64,000 nt of DNA, from contig NC_054869.1 of the NCBI RefSeq assembly GCF_018320785.1, positions 39,025,789-39,089,788 of the forward strand. The letters are read 5' to 3'. This document shows, in pieces, positions 12,315 through 23,544 of this stretch. A program made the translations under genes and the position numbers. The notes below the pieces were generated by a model, which saw nothing but the letters and a program-made list of their open reading frames with translations, was not told the DNA's origin and ran no database searches. Origin of the DNA: Cheilinus undulatus (Eukaryota > Chordata > Actinopteri > Labriformes > Labridae). The stretch's first letter is position 1. Each line of letters begins with the position of its first letter.

Positions 12315-13985
12315 GTTCGTAACCTGATCTACACAGTAAAGGCTTATCCAGACTTCACTCTCAATGTACGATTTGTACAACAGACCAAAGAGATCGCCAG
12401 CGCCGTTGAAAACAACCAATCAAGAAATGCAGACTACCTCTCAGAGAAGATGGTTCTAGATTATGGGACCCATGTAATCACGAGTGTTGATGCCGGGGCT
12501 GCTTTGGTTCAGGAAGACTACCTCAGCTCCTCATATGTGTCGGACAGTACATCAGACAATTCAAGCATCAAAGCACAGGCAGGGTTAAACTTCTTTGACA
12601 AACTTAAATTTGACATAAGCAGTCAAAGCGCCCAACAGAGCTCCTCACTTCAGACGTACCGGTCTAAAATCAGGTACTCTCTCATCCAAAGCCATGGTGG
12701 CATTCCTTTCTATCCTGGCATCACTCTGCAGAAGTGGCAGGAAAGCACCAAGAACAACCTGGTTGCTATTGATCGCGCTGGACTTCCTCTGCACTACTTC
12801 ATAAACACCAACACCCTCCCTGATCTGCCACAGCCCACCATTGAGAAAGTGGCTCTGTCTGTGAGTCAGGCCATAGAGCGATACTACATGATCAACATGA
12901 GGTCAGGATGTGTGGACGTCACCTCCAAGAACTTCAACTTCCAAGCCAACGTAGATGATTCTTCCTGTGAGGGTCCTGCTACAAACCTCAGCTTTGGTGG
13001 AGTCTACCAAGAGTGTGTTCCAATCAGCTCAGATGCAGACCCTCTATGTGACACCCTGGCTGAGAAAAACCTAGACACAGGTGATTTCTCCTGTAGTCCT
13101 CCTTACATCCCCACCTTACTGAGATCAGAAGAGAGACAGCAGGGTTACACTACGCATGACTGCCATGAGGAAATATATATATGTGAGCTTTTTGTGGGTA
13201 TAGATTGCACTCGCCAAGTGTGTGAGGACAACTACCATGTTCGCTCTGCAATCATAAACACCTACTGGTGCTCTGTAAATGGAGAGGCCCCAGAAAACTC
13301 AGGGTATCTGTTTGGAGGGATTTACAGCCCCTCTCTCCTGAACCCCCTCACCAATGCCCAAAGCTGCCCACAAAACCTCATTCCTGTAAAGTTTCTGTCC
13401 GATGGACAGGTAATCTGTCTGAGCAAAGACTATGAGGCTGGCAGCAGATTCGCAGTGCCGTTTGGAGGCCTCTTTAGTTGTCAGACTAGTAACCCATTAG
13501 CGAATTTCCAACATCGCTGCCCTCCCAAGTTCAGTCAGCATCTCGCTTCGGTGAGCGATGGCTGTGAAATCCTTTACTGTGTCCAGTCAGAGGCATTCAT
13601 AGAAGGGGAGCTGCTTCCTGTTCATCTGCCTCCATTCACTAAGCGCCCACTTGTCAGCATGCATGCCACCAATACAGTGATGTTGATGACTGAAGGATAT
13701 AAGGGCTGGGTCAGAATAGGGCAGACCAACTCATGGAAAGTAGTCAAACCAGAGGAAATCAAGGAAATTATGCAAAAGCGCAACCACAAACTGAATGAGA
13801 AGTCTAGTAGAAAGAAGGCTTTGGTAGCATTTGGGGTGATTGGGATGATGCTGCTGCTGGTTGTGGGGGCAGTAGTCCTGGTGAAGAGGAGGAGGAAGCT
13901 GTCTGGGTTTAGGGCAGCTAGAGGTGATGAAGATACACATGGAGAGGTTAAACAGCAAGAGGATGAGAGTGATATAGCAAGATGA
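12315..13985 (+). CDS. mpeg1: mpeg1 copy B, exon 2 only (no first exon of its own)
   Basis: The acceptor CTCCAAG and the VRNLIYTV start of exon 2 are identical to copy A, and 556 codons follow without a stop. They cover the YGTH signature, P2 region, a transmembrane helix and a tail ending SDIAR. No first exon lies between 7838 and 12314, where A-type intron sequence resumes directly after A-type promoter sequence. Without exon 1 the product has no signal peptide and only part of MACPF. Because all exons 1 end in the same phase, copy A's exon 1 could in principle splice to this exon as an alternative last exon; that is inference. Otherwise it is a recent partial copy with its frame still open. 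The P2 loop and tail differ from copy A. Confidence 0.8.
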   Translation, partial: VRNLIYTVKAYPDFTLNVRFVQQTKEIASAVENNQSRNADYLSEKMVLDYGTHVITSVDAGAALVQEDYLSSSYVSDSTSDNSSIKAQAGLNFFDKLKFDISSQSAQQSSSLQTYRSKIRYSLIQSHGGIPFYPGITLQKWQESTKNNLVAIDRAGLPLHYFINTNTLPDLPQPTIEKVALSVSQAIERYYMINMRSGCVDVTSKNFNFQANVDDSSCEGPATNLSFGGVYQECVPISSDADPLCDTLAEKNLDTGDFSCSPPYIPTLLRSEERQQGYTTHDCHEEIYICELFVGIDCTRQVCEDNYHVRSAIINTYWCSVNGEAPENSGYLFGGIYSPSLLNPLTNAQSCPQNLIPVKFLSDGQVICLSKDYEAGSRFAVPFGGLFSCQTSNPLANFQHRCPPKFSQHLASVSDGCEILYCVQSEAFIEGELLPVHLPPFTKRPLVSMHATNTVMLMTEGYKGWVRIGQTNSWKVVKPEEIKEIMQKRNHKLNEKSSRKKALVAFGVIGMMLLLVVGAVVLVKRRRKLSGFRAARGDEDTHGEVKQQEDESDIAR

Positions 13986-14279
13986 TGCCTAAGAGAAAAA
14001 GTTAAGGGTAAATGCTTGGACATCAGGAAAGTAGGACCATACTGATACTCATAGTACTTATGTATGTATATGTTTCCTTGTTTATCTTAAATTTTGAGTT
14101 ATTGTCATAGATCTTACAGAAGTGGAAAATGCTAATATATATGTATTAATCCATTTCATTTTAATTACTCAATAATTTAAGACCTGCTATGGATAATTAA
14201 TCTTAAAATTTTACCCACATAGTTATTGGAGACATTACTTATCATAGCTTTGTGTCCCCTTAAATCTACTGTTCAATCT

Positions 14280-14285
14280 AATAAA
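14280..14285 (+). terminator. Poly(A) signal AATAAA downstream of copy B
   Basis: AATAAA about 295 bp after the stop of copy B. A similar AATAAA-bearing 3' flank follows copy C-type genes. Assigned by position. Confidence 0.35.
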
Positions 14286-14512
14286 ACCTGCATTTCATTA
14301 TTTAGATGATATTGTGTTAAGTTTAGAAACAACAATCTGCTTTAATATCCAAATATGTCTCATAACACATGGCCATATGAGCCAACACTGCCCTCCGGAG
14401 GCTCAGATAGTATGTTGTGTAATAAATACCTTCTATTTTCTGATTTATAGCTTTAAAGCTTTGACAATATGCTAACAAGTATTATCTTTGCAATTTACAA
14501 GGCATTATAGAG

Positions 14513-15511
14513 CACTGGTTTTCAACTGATGGGTTGGGACCCAAAAGTGGGTTGCAGGGCTGTTTTCAATGGTTTGCAAAATGGTTTCAGAGGGAAAAAA
14601 AGGCAAAATATCCCTGATTTTGAAGCCCTAGGCAGACATCTATTCAAAGTTATAATACTTTTTGATTTTTCATTAGTTTTTATCTTTATTTTGTTTTAAA
14701 TTTTGTGTGTTCAATTTCAGTTTAGCCTTTATTAGTTTTGACTGCTTGTTTGTTTGTTTTAGTTTAGTTTTTATTAGTTTTAGTGTTAGTTTTAGTTTTT
14801 TATAGATAGATTTTGGGGCCCAGTGACTGTCATACATTTGTAAAACCATATTAAAACAGGCTACTCTTCACTCATCATTATATTTATTTAATAATGATGT
14901 TTGAATACAACTCCAGACAGGTAGGTAGGTGGGTGCCAGTCAGTATGGTTGTGTCAAAGACTAAAACTAAGGATATTTTTTCTCCATTTTATTTTAGTTT
15001 AGTTTTGTAAGCGCATATTACAATTTTAGTTACTTCTCATTTTTTTGCTAAAGCTAGTTTTGATTTAGTTTCAGTTAACTAAAATGATTTTTGAAATTTA
15101 AGTTTTGGTTATTTGGGTAGTTTTAGTTAACTATAATAACCTTGCATCTATCCATATACTTTATTTTGCAGGAAAATTTGTAAATTCTGAATGTTTTCTT
15201 GCGATTTTCACTTATTTATCCTGTTATCTTTGGTTGAAATATTTTCAAGAAAGTTAGTTTTTATATAATAATTTGTAAATGTCTTGTCACCTTTCAAAAA
15301 AAACAACCAAAATGCGTTATAATGATCAAACCTAATGAAATGAAATGTTTGTGTGCATGTCCTCCCAAAAGGTTAGCCAGTCTATTTTTTCAAAATTTTG
15401 TTGTGTTCCTTCCATGGTCCAAATTTCAGATTTTTTGTTGAATTAATTTCATAAAAATCCTACTTCATATTACAGTAGGTGGTGGGTCCTATGACCAGTT
15501 AAGAACCACTG
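14513..15511. mobile_element. hAT-type non-autonomous element with 8-bp target duplication
   Basis: The ends are inverted (CACTGGTTTTCAACTGATGG at the left, AGTTAAGAACCACTG at the right) and flanked by TTATAGAG/TTGTAGAG, seven of eight bases alike. Paralogous empty sites exist: near 26015-26030 and 40785-40800 the same flanks read continuously as 'acaaggtattatagagggttt'. The insertion is therefore specific to the copy B flank. A second element is nested inside. Confidence 0.85.
14645..15144. mobile_element. Second hAT-type element nested in the first
   Basis: Ends CAAAGTTATAATAC and CTATAATAACCTTG are inverted and flanked by CATCTATT/CATCTATC, an 8-bp target duplication with one mismatch. 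The interior is built of 'tttagttttagttt' strings. A relative starts near 63400 (CAAGGTTATTATAGCTGACT). Confidence 0.8.
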
Positions 15512-15756
15512 TTGTAGAGGGTTTAATATGTTTTCCACTTGACAGAATGTATGTGAATGTTATTCTATTAAACTGCACTTCACCTCTCATTAAAGTCATT
15601 TAAACCCTTAAGAGAGTTCAATGTCTGATTTTTCATTTTATATTCAGCCGTTAAACAAATTTGTTCCAGTTACACTCAAATGTCTGAAATCTCTGACACT
15701 GTGCTCATAGAAGTGACAGATCTAATGTTTTACTATCAGTCAAGCTTAACAAATGT

Positions 15757-16300
15757 ACTCTCATTGGCCACTTTATTAGGTACACCAGTTCAATTGCTCG
15801 TTGAAAGAAACAGCTGATCTGCCAGTCACATGGCAGCAAGTTAATGCAATGTGGTCAAGATGGCTTGCAGTTCAAACCAAGCATCAGAATGGGGAAAAAA
15901 GGACATTTAAGTGACTTTGAAAGTGGCATGGTAGTTGGTGCCAGACCGGCTGGCCTGAGTATTTCAGAAACTACTGATCGACTGAGATTTTTTACACAGA
16001 ACCATCTCTAGGGTTTATAGAGAATGGTCCGAAAAAGGCAAAGTATCCAGTGATCAGCAGCTTTGTGACTGAAAATGCCTTGTTGATGTCAGAGATCAGA
16101 GGAGAATAGGCAGACAGGTTCGAAATGATAGAAAGGCAACAGTAACTCAAATAACCACTCGTTACAACCAAGGTATGCAGAATATCATCTCTGAATGTTC
16201 AACACTTTGAACCTTGAAGCAGATGGACTACAGCAACAGAAGACCACACTTGGTGCCACTCCTGTCAGCTAAGAACCGGAAACTGAGGTTACAAACGTTG
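15757..16300 (+). mobile_element. Tc1-like transposon, 5' half
   Basis: Starts CATTGGCCACTTTATTAGGTACACC and carries the transposase 5' region recognisable at DNA level ('ggtgccagaccggctggcctgagtatttcagaaact', 'gttacaaccaaggtatgcag'). It breaks off near 'aaccggaaactgaggttacaa', where the second half of the transposase should follow. Related, more decayed copies are at 26595 and 41357. Confidence 0.85.
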
Positions 16301-16680
16301 CCTGCTCTGGTATATTAAGGTATTATCTGGTCTGCAAGTTTGATTTAAATTCTTCCATGCATTAATTAATAGTGATTGGAGAGGTGGAGAGCTCCATAAG
16401 AAAGCTTTGCCAGTATGGTTTCTTGCTTCTGTTGTCAGGGGATATGCTTCTTAGTTGGATATGGCAGAAAAAGGCTGGTTGCAAAATGCAGCCCTGAGAG
16501 TAAAACAGTCTGTTATTAAGATTGAGGTGAAACAACATATCTTTACAGCTGCAGACAGAAAAGTTTATTGAAAGACAATTTAGCTTAACTTAACCATTTC
16601 CTTTTATGTCTCATGTCCTTGACACATTGCTGTAACTCATGTGTTGTGTATAGTTATGAAGTTATAGTATAGTGTATATT
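16301..16680. other. Spacer, nothing recognised
   Basis: Between the truncated Tc1 element and the duplicated upstream region of copy C. No gene or repeat identified. Confidence 0.35.
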
Positions 16681-16797
16681 ATTGAAGTCTCCCAATGAAG
16701 TCCACATAAAATCTTTGAAAGTCTCAGATCATTCATTATGTCTCCTCAGTCACTGTGGTAAACCCAGACAAATACTCACAATCATCCTCATACTTTC

Positions 16798-17382
16798 TGT
16801 CACGATTGGTAAAAACTCAAAAGGGAAGGACTCAAATGCAAAGGCACAAAAAAAACCAAACTCTTTAATTACCTAAAAATGCAAAAACTACAACAAAGGT
16901 GCTAACAAAATCAAAATGCACAAAAAGGCCAAAATACTAAACCTAAAGATCACCAAAAGAACACGAGGGAACACTGGTTGAAAATCACAAGAGGTTACAC
17001 GCAGGGGAGTCACAGGCAGGATATGCAGACGAACTGACACAGACACAGGGAGACCCAGAAACTAAATAGACAGGGGGTGATTAGACACTGGGAGACAGGT
17101 GAGGCCAATGACACAGGTGAGGGAGAACAAGACACAGGTAAAGGCAATCAGGGTGCAGGGAAAAACACAAGGGCAGGAAGAAAGCCAGAGGACACACACG
17201 AGGAGAAGAAAACTACAAAATAAAACAGGAAACACTGAACAGGAGCACGAGGAACACATGGAGGGAAACTGACACAACTTGAAACTAAAGACAAGGGAAC
17301 ACAGGAGGTAGAAAAACAAACACAAGGAGCACCAGAAACCCAAGTAACTAAAAATTTACACAACTAAACCCAAACCATGACA
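16798..17382. mobile_element. Putative solo LTR (fossil), 585 bp with 5-bp target duplication
   Basis: Terminal TGTCACG and CATGACA with the 5-bp duplication CTTTC on both sides are the signature of an isolated long terminal repeat. The paralogous upstream region at 18460-18580 has the empty site, reading 'catactttcactatc' without interruption, so the insertion followed the local duplication. No internal coding region is present. The family was not settled; orientation is probably minus, since a poly(A)-like signal reads on that strand. Confidence 0.65.
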
Positions 17383-17664
17383 CTTTCACTATCCGATCTT
17401 ATTTTTTACTGTTGTGTTTGTTTATGTTGGCTGTGTGTCCAGGAACAAAGTCACAAGAAAAACTCAAGCCAGGCATGCTGTGGTTAGAGACAACACCGTG
17501 ACAAAATCTTCCTCATTGCTGTCTCACTACTCAGCACAAGCAGCAGAACTGGTAATACTCACAGAGGCATGATATTGTCAGGTGGTATATGACAAAGCTC
17601 ATAAAAGGAGCAGAGACTTGGTCTGAACCTTTCAGCCGTCTCAGTCTGCTCTGACACAAGCATC

Positions 17665-17834
17665 ATGAAGACAGCAGGGACCCTCCTGATCCTCTCACTC
17701 TTCCACCTCTGCTCCTCAGTCCCCTTCAGCCACCCCACCCATCAGCTAACACAATGTCAAGCCAGCACGAGCTCTTCATCAAAGTTCTGGAGGTGCTGCC
17801 TGGCAGAGAGAGATCCACTAGGCTGTCAATTAAT
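17665..17834 (+). pseudogene. Broken mpeg1 first exon (relic 1)
   Basis: A signal peptide of the same type ([18 protein letters not shown]) and the beginning of the MACPF coding sequence align with copy C exon 1 up to about codon 50. Similarity then ends and no donor follows. The promoter leader is intact upstream. It is the upstream product of a local tandem duplication whose downstream product is the working copy C exon 1. The relic is incomplete. Confidence 0.8.
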
Positions 17835-17842
17835 GTCTATAT

Positions 17843-18452
17843 CAGGGTTGTCCAATATGGGACCGGCGGGCCAACTTTGGCCCACGAGCTATTATTTTTG
17901 GCCCGCTGCCCATGTTTGAATTTTTTTTTTAATTATTATTTTCCCACTGCCAGCAGTTTTAATATTTCTTTCAATATTTATTGTTGAACTTCCTCTCCTG
18001 ACCACAAATTAACATTGTGTTACATCGGGGGTAGAGTGGCGCTGTTGAGCTCCCGTCAGCTCAGATCTGGAAGCCCATGACCAGAGAGTGAGTCAGTGAG
18101 AAGAGGCTGGGGTCATGGCAGAGTTGGAGCATGTGAGGCAGTGGCACATTGATAAGAGAAAGTTTAAAAATAGTTGGGAACATGAGTACTTTTTTACTGA
18201 AATTGATTTCAAGGCGGTATGCCCAATTAGTATTTGTGCCATATGGATGTTAAGTAATTTCATTCTGTGAAACACCATTAAGAATAGTGTTATATATTTT
18301 AAAAATTACTTTGTATGAGTTATTATTTTGCACAATTATGCTATAGGCACATTTAATTTCATGCATTGCAACATGAATGTTTAGATTTGGCCCGCAACCC
18401 TCCACCCCGATTCATTTTTGGCCCTTCACTGAAAAGAATTTGGGCACCCCTG
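17843..18452. mobile_element. hAT-type non-autonomous element, 610 bp, exact 8-bp target duplication
   Basis: Left end CAGGGTTGTCCAATATGGG and right end 'tttgggcacccctg' are inverted, and GTCTATAT occurs immediately before and after. It lies right at the junction between relic 1 and the second copy of the duplicated upstream region. The interior has 'tttggcccgc' motifs typical of this common fish family. Confidence 0.9.
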
Positions 18453-18771
18453 GTCTATATTATGCTGTCTCCCAATACCCACATAAAATCTTTGAAAGTC
18501 TCAGATCATTCATTATGTCTCCTCAGTCACTGTGGTAAACCCTGACAAATAATCACAAGCATCCTCATACTTTCACTATCTGCTCTTGTGTTTTATGTTG
18601 GCTGTGTGTCCAGGAAGGAAGTCACAAAAAAAACCCTCAAGCCAGGCATGCTGTGGTTAGGGGCAACACCGTGACAAAATCTTCCTCATTGCTATCTCAC
18701 TACTCAGTAGAAGCAGCAGAGCTGGTAGTGCTCACAGAGGTATGGTATTGTCAGGTGGTATGTGACAAAGC

Positions 18772-18837
18772 TCATAAAAGGAGCAGAGACTTGGTCTGAA
18801 CCTTTCAGCCGTCTCAGTCTGCTCTGACACAAGCATC
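18772..18837 (+). promoter_or_regulatory. mpeg1 copy C core promoter and leader
   Basis: CATAAAAGG in the TATA position followed by the shared leader GGTCTGAACCTTTCAGCCG. The same arrangement occurs at 17595-17664 before relic 1, from the local duplication. Confidence 0.5.
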
Positions 18838-21800
18838 ATGAAGACAGCAGGGACCCTCCTGACCCTCTCACTCTTCCACCTCTGCTCCTCAGTCTCCATC
18901 AGCCGCCCCACCAATGGGCTCAGACAATGTCAAGAGTCCACTGACACCCCCATCACCGCTCTGGAGGTGCTGCCCGGTGGAGGCTGGGACAACTTGCGTA
19001 ACATGGACATGGGCCGAGTCATGAACATGAGCTATTTCCAGTGCCAGACCACCGAGGACGGGCTCTACTTTATACCAGACGAGGTGTTTGTCATCCCCCA
19101 CAAAGAGACGAGCGTGGAGACAAACTCAGAGATAATCAGCTCCTGGCTGGACCATACAAGCTCAACATCAAACTCCATCAATGCTGATGTATCTTTTAAC
19201 GCCACACTAAATGCCAAATTTTCCAAAGAGAACCTAAGGATGAAAACACATCAGGTCAAAGACTCTTCAATCACAGCCAGAGTGCAGGTATTTTTTCCAA
19301 AGATTAGTTTGAACAGCCCTTTTCAATTCAAGCCACAACTTCTCTATTGGATTGAGGTATGGGCTTTGGGTTAGGAATGGGGATCTTAGACTGAAACCTA
19401 GTTTGTGAGGGATAAAAGCTCAGAAATATAGTGAGGGGTCAACCCATTTTGTGCCTTAAAAGTTATTAAATCAATTTACTCTAAAATCAACTGGCAGTCA
19501 GTGGAGAGAAACTAAAATTTGGGTAATATGAGCACATTTTTCTGTCCCTGTTAAAAGCTGAGCTGCTGACAGGTGCAGAGAGAGTTGCAGTAGTCAAGGT
19601 GAGAGGAAATAAAAGCATGAATGAGCTTTCCAGGTCTTTAGCTGACATGTGGGATTTGACTTAGGCTATATTTCTGAGCTGGTAAAAACAGGACTGGGGA
19701 ATGTTTTTTAATGTGCACCTTAAAGCAAAAGTCTTGATTGAAAATTACTCCAAGGTTTCTGATGTAGGGCTTCACACATTGACCTAAGTTACCTAGCTGT
19801 GAGGTGATTTGATTTCTTTCTGCAGGGGGACCAATGACAATAACTCTTGCTTTTGTGTCATTTAGTTGTAGCAAATTGTTTGACATCCAGGATTTGATTT
19901 CTGTAAAACACTCGCTTAAATTATCAATGTTTGACTGGTCACCAGGTGTGATGGGGAAATAAAGCTGTATATCATCGGCGTAGCAGTGAAAGTGGATTTT
20001 AAGAATACATTTTATAAATGATATTGCCAAGAGGGAGCATGTAAATGGAGAATAACTGTCCACATCTGTGCTCTCTTAATAAGAATGTAATGCTCTATCA
20101 AGAAGGACAAGAATTGTGCAGTTGCCGCCATCTTCTGCCAATAAAAGGTCATTACACACCTTAAGAAGTGCTGTCTCAGTGCTGTGGAAGGAAAACCAGA
20201 CTGGAATGTTTCAATATTGTCAGAAAGATGAGATTGAAGTTGCATGACGACTATTTTTTCCAAGACCTTGGCCAGGAATGGGAGTTTAGAGACCAGTCTG
20301 TAATTGTCAAGGGCAGAGGGATCCAAGTTTTTTTTTCTCTTTTGTTTTTTGAGCAGGGGTTCTACAATGGCAGTTTTAAAATATACAGGGACAGAGCTGA
20401 CAAAGAAGTATTCATAAAAGATAAATGGGCCAATTGTGGGCATGGTTTCCTTTGGGAGCCTTGATCATGTCTACAATTAAAAAAAACATAGCCAAAACTG
20501 GGTATATTTTTTTTACTACTTCCTGGAGTTGTGCTAAGATAACCTGTTCAAGGGGATTCATTCAATTCCACTCAAATTTAACATATAGTTCACAGAGATC
20601 TTAAAAAACGTTATTCAACTCTCAAAGGGCACGGCCATGGCCATCCTGAAATTAGTTGTTTTTTTTTCTTCAGGAAAATGGAGGCTTATGTAACTCAGCT
20701 GTACCAGTTCAATCCAAAAACTTAGTGTGCACTATTGCAGGTTTGACAAAAAGTGTCTTGGACCCCATCGCCAAATCCACAGGAAGTTTGCCATTTTAAA
20801 TCTAACCTAAACATAATTTGTAAAATGTACATTTTGAGATATTGTCCAGGGATAAAGTATAACTACTAATATGCCCAAAACTGAGTTACATTTTGTATAG
20901 AGCTACAAAAGACCATGTACACAGTTTGTTATTCAGCTCATATACAAAACTTACAGGGCGTGGCTCTGGTGGCTCATCAAAGATTGATGTCCTTCCACCT
21001 GCCTACTGCACGTGTGTTATCACACACCGTTTCTAAACATACTTGTGTGTGCTAACATTAAATTTCTGTTGTAACACCACTTGTATGTAAGATCCATTAT
21101 CACCGGCATTTCAGGTAACATTTACACAGTAAGCACTCACTTCGGGTTGTGTTCAAAGGGCACAACAGTTCATAACTGTTCAACATTTTTGTGTCTGATA
21201 GACATCGCTGTGGCAGCACATTTCAAAACTCTGCCAAGATGTAGGCATAAGATGCATGAGGCTGTGAGGGCTGGTCAGTGCTGCTTGCAGCCCTTGTAAT
21301 ATAAAGTATATTTAGGGTATACATTAAAAATGCTTTGAATGCCCCAAAACCATATTCAATATTAATATAGGGGGTATTATGCCTTTATTTGAGAAATAGG
21401 ACAATGCATAGGGATAGAGTCGAAAATCAGGGCAAAATGGTGAAGAAAAGCAGGCAGTTCAGGGTCCACAGGTCAGATTCAGATTCTAAGCTGCCCACCT
21501 TAAGGACCACATCTTCAGTATGAGAGATTAACAGACTATCCACAGGTTCCCCAATGTTTCATACTGACTGTGAAGTCAGATTATTTTTTGTTTTTATAGA
21601 TGATAATATTAATAATGATAGAGTTTATTTGTATCACTTATCAAAACAAGGGTCAGAAAGCACTTCACAAAAACCTCAAAGACCAGACATAAAAACACAA
21701 TAAAAAGAAAAATAATCATGGATTTAAAAATAAAAGACACATAAAGCAAAAGGAGCAAATCAAAACTGACAATATAGAAAAATGAAAGGATATGAAAGTT

Positions 21801-23544
21801 GGATTGAAAATACTATAACCCTATATCTGTGGATGAATGAAACAAATATTTTCGACAAGGGATCATGGATAAAACACAATTCACAAGAAAACTTTTCGAT
21901 AAAGAACTGTTGTAAAACATTATTTCAAACTATATACTGGTGTAGCTTGTATAAAATTCTCTCATGTCATCTAAAAAGGAGACAGACATTTTTGGACAAA
22001 TTACAAGCTGAAATTCGTATTAAAACAAAAGTTAATTTGATTTCTGATCTTTTTTCTCCAAGGTTCGTAACCTGATCTACACAGTAAAGGCTTATCCAGA
22101 CTTCACTCTTGACACACGCTTTGGACAACAAGTCAAAGAAATCGCCAGCGCCATTGAGAACAACCAAACGAGACATGCAAACTACCTCTCAGAGAAGATG
22201 GTTCTGGATTACGGGACTCATGTAATCACAAGTGTTGATGCCGGGGCTGCTTTGGTTCAGGAAGACTACCTCTGCTCGTCATACATGTCAGACAGTAAGT
22301 CAGACACTTCGAGCATCACAGCACAGGCAGGGTTAAACTTCTTTGACAAACTCAAGTTTGACATAAGTAGTAATAGCACCAAACAGAGCTCCTCACTTTC
22401 GACGTACCAGTCCAATATCCAGTACTCTCTCACCCAAAGCCATGGTGGTATTCCTTTCTATCCTGGCATCACTCTGCAGAAGTGGCAGGAAAGCACCAAG
22501 AACAACCTGGTTGCTATTGATCGCGCTGGATTTCCTCTACATTACTTCATAAACACCAACACCCTCCCTGATCTGCCACAGCCCACCATTGGGAAAGTTG
22601 CTCTCACAGTGAGTCAGGCCATAGGGCGATACTACAAAATCAACATGAGGCCAGGATGTGTGGATATCGACTCCCAGAACTACAACTTCCAAGCCAACGT
22701 TAATGATTCGTCCTGCGAGGGTCCTGCTACAAACCTCAGCTTTGGTGGAGTCTACCAAGAGTGTGTTCCAATCAGCTCAGATGCAGACCTTCTTTGTGAC
22801 ACCCTGGCCGAGAAAAACCTAGACACTGGTGATTTCTCCTGCCGTCCTCCTTACACCCGCACTTTACTGAGATCAGAAGAGAGACAGCAGAGTTACACTT
22901 CAAACGACTGCTATGATGAATCATATTCATGTGGGTTTTTAGGGCTTTCTGTGTGTAATCGCCGAGTGTGTGAGGACAACTACCATGTTCGCTCTGCATA
23001 CATTAACACCTACTGGTGCTCTGTGAATGGAGCAGCCCCAGAAAACTCAGGGTATCTGTTTGGAGGGATTTACAGCTCCTCTCTCCCGAACCCCCTCACC
23101 AATGCCCAGAGCTGCCCACAAAGCTTCATTCCAGTCAAGTTTCTGTCCGATGGACAGGTGATCTGTCTGAGCAATGACTACGAGGCTGGCAGCAGATTTG
23201 CAGTGCCGTTTGGAGGCCTCTTTAGTTGTCAGTCAAGCAACCCACTAGCTAACTCCCAACGTCGCTGCCCTCCCAAGTTCAGTCAGCATCTCGCCACAGT
23301 GAGCGATGGCTGTGAAATCCTTTACTGTGTCCAGTCAGGGCTGTTCACAGGAGGGAAGCTGCTTCCCATCCATCTGCCTCCATTCACTAAACCTCCACTT
23401 GTTAGCATGAACGGTAACAATACTGTGATTGTGATGACTGAAGGAGGTAAGAGCTGGGTCAGAATAGGGCAGACCAACTCATGGAAAGTGGCCAAACCAG
23501 AAGAAGTTAAGGAAATTATGCAAAAGTACAACCCAGAACTATGA
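18838..23544 (+). CDS. mpeg1: mpeg1 copy C, ends before the membrane anchor
   Basis: Exon 1 is 18838-19287 (donor GTATTT, weaker than the GTACGT of A and D) and exon 2 is 22063-23544, phase 0, giving 643 residues. Signal peptide, MACPF with YGTH at 200-203, and the Cys-rich P2 region are all present. The reading frame ends after QKYNPEL, just where the other copies enter the juxtamembrane segment. DNA resembling the transmembrane and tail region follows but is not in the frame. If made, the product would be a secreted, anchorless perforin-2; alternatively this is an early pseudogene, although the preceding 640 codons are open. The intron carries an antisense LINE and a SINE-like repeat. Confidence 0.85.
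19580..20465 (-). mobile_element. LINE reverse-transcriptase fragment (L2/CR1-like) in copy C intron
   Basis: The minus strand encodes decayed RT blocks: CYADDIQLYFP (the YADD active-site motif), EIKSWMSNNLLQLN and LGVIFNQD, preceded by an NYRLVSKLPFLAKVLEK block. Order and motifs fit an L2/CR1-type element. Frames are interrupted. The second copy of this fragment at 38893-39765 marks the left edge of the large block duplication. Confidence 0.8.
20466..21365. other. Copy C intron, paralogous to parts of the D and E introns
   Basis: Segments with 'taactcagctgtacc..gttcaat' resemble 33450-33500 and 47690-47720 in the D and E introns, so they are old shared intron sequence or a shared repeat. 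No gene seen. Confidence 0.4.
21370..21560 (-). repeat. Decayed SINE-like repeat (antisense)
   Basis: A 'gcctttatttgagaaatagga' start and a 'gctgcccaccttaaggac' end resemble the antisense of the tRNA-derived fish SINE seen at 26385 and 41150. Strongly diverged. Confidence 0.4.

Larger units (their letters stand above)
16682..18837 (+). repeat. Local tandem duplication of the mpeg1 upstream region
   Basis: The unit starting 'gtctcccaat..cacataaaatctttgaaagtctcag' occurs at 16685 and again at 18466. Both run through 'gccaggcatgctgtggttag' to the promoter and exon 1 (17665 and 18838). The first unit was later enlarged by a solo LTR, and the junction holds a hAT element. Confidence 0.85.

Noticed and set aside
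13622-14023. Minus-strand open frame of 133 codons over copy B exon 2
   Set aside because: It is the mirror of the conserved transmembrane/tail coding sequence; similar shadows occur antisense to A, D and E (e.g. 37705-37929).
17062-17363. Minus-strand Cys/Ser/Phe-rich frames
   Set aside because: They are translations of the solo LTR fossil and carry no coding evidence.
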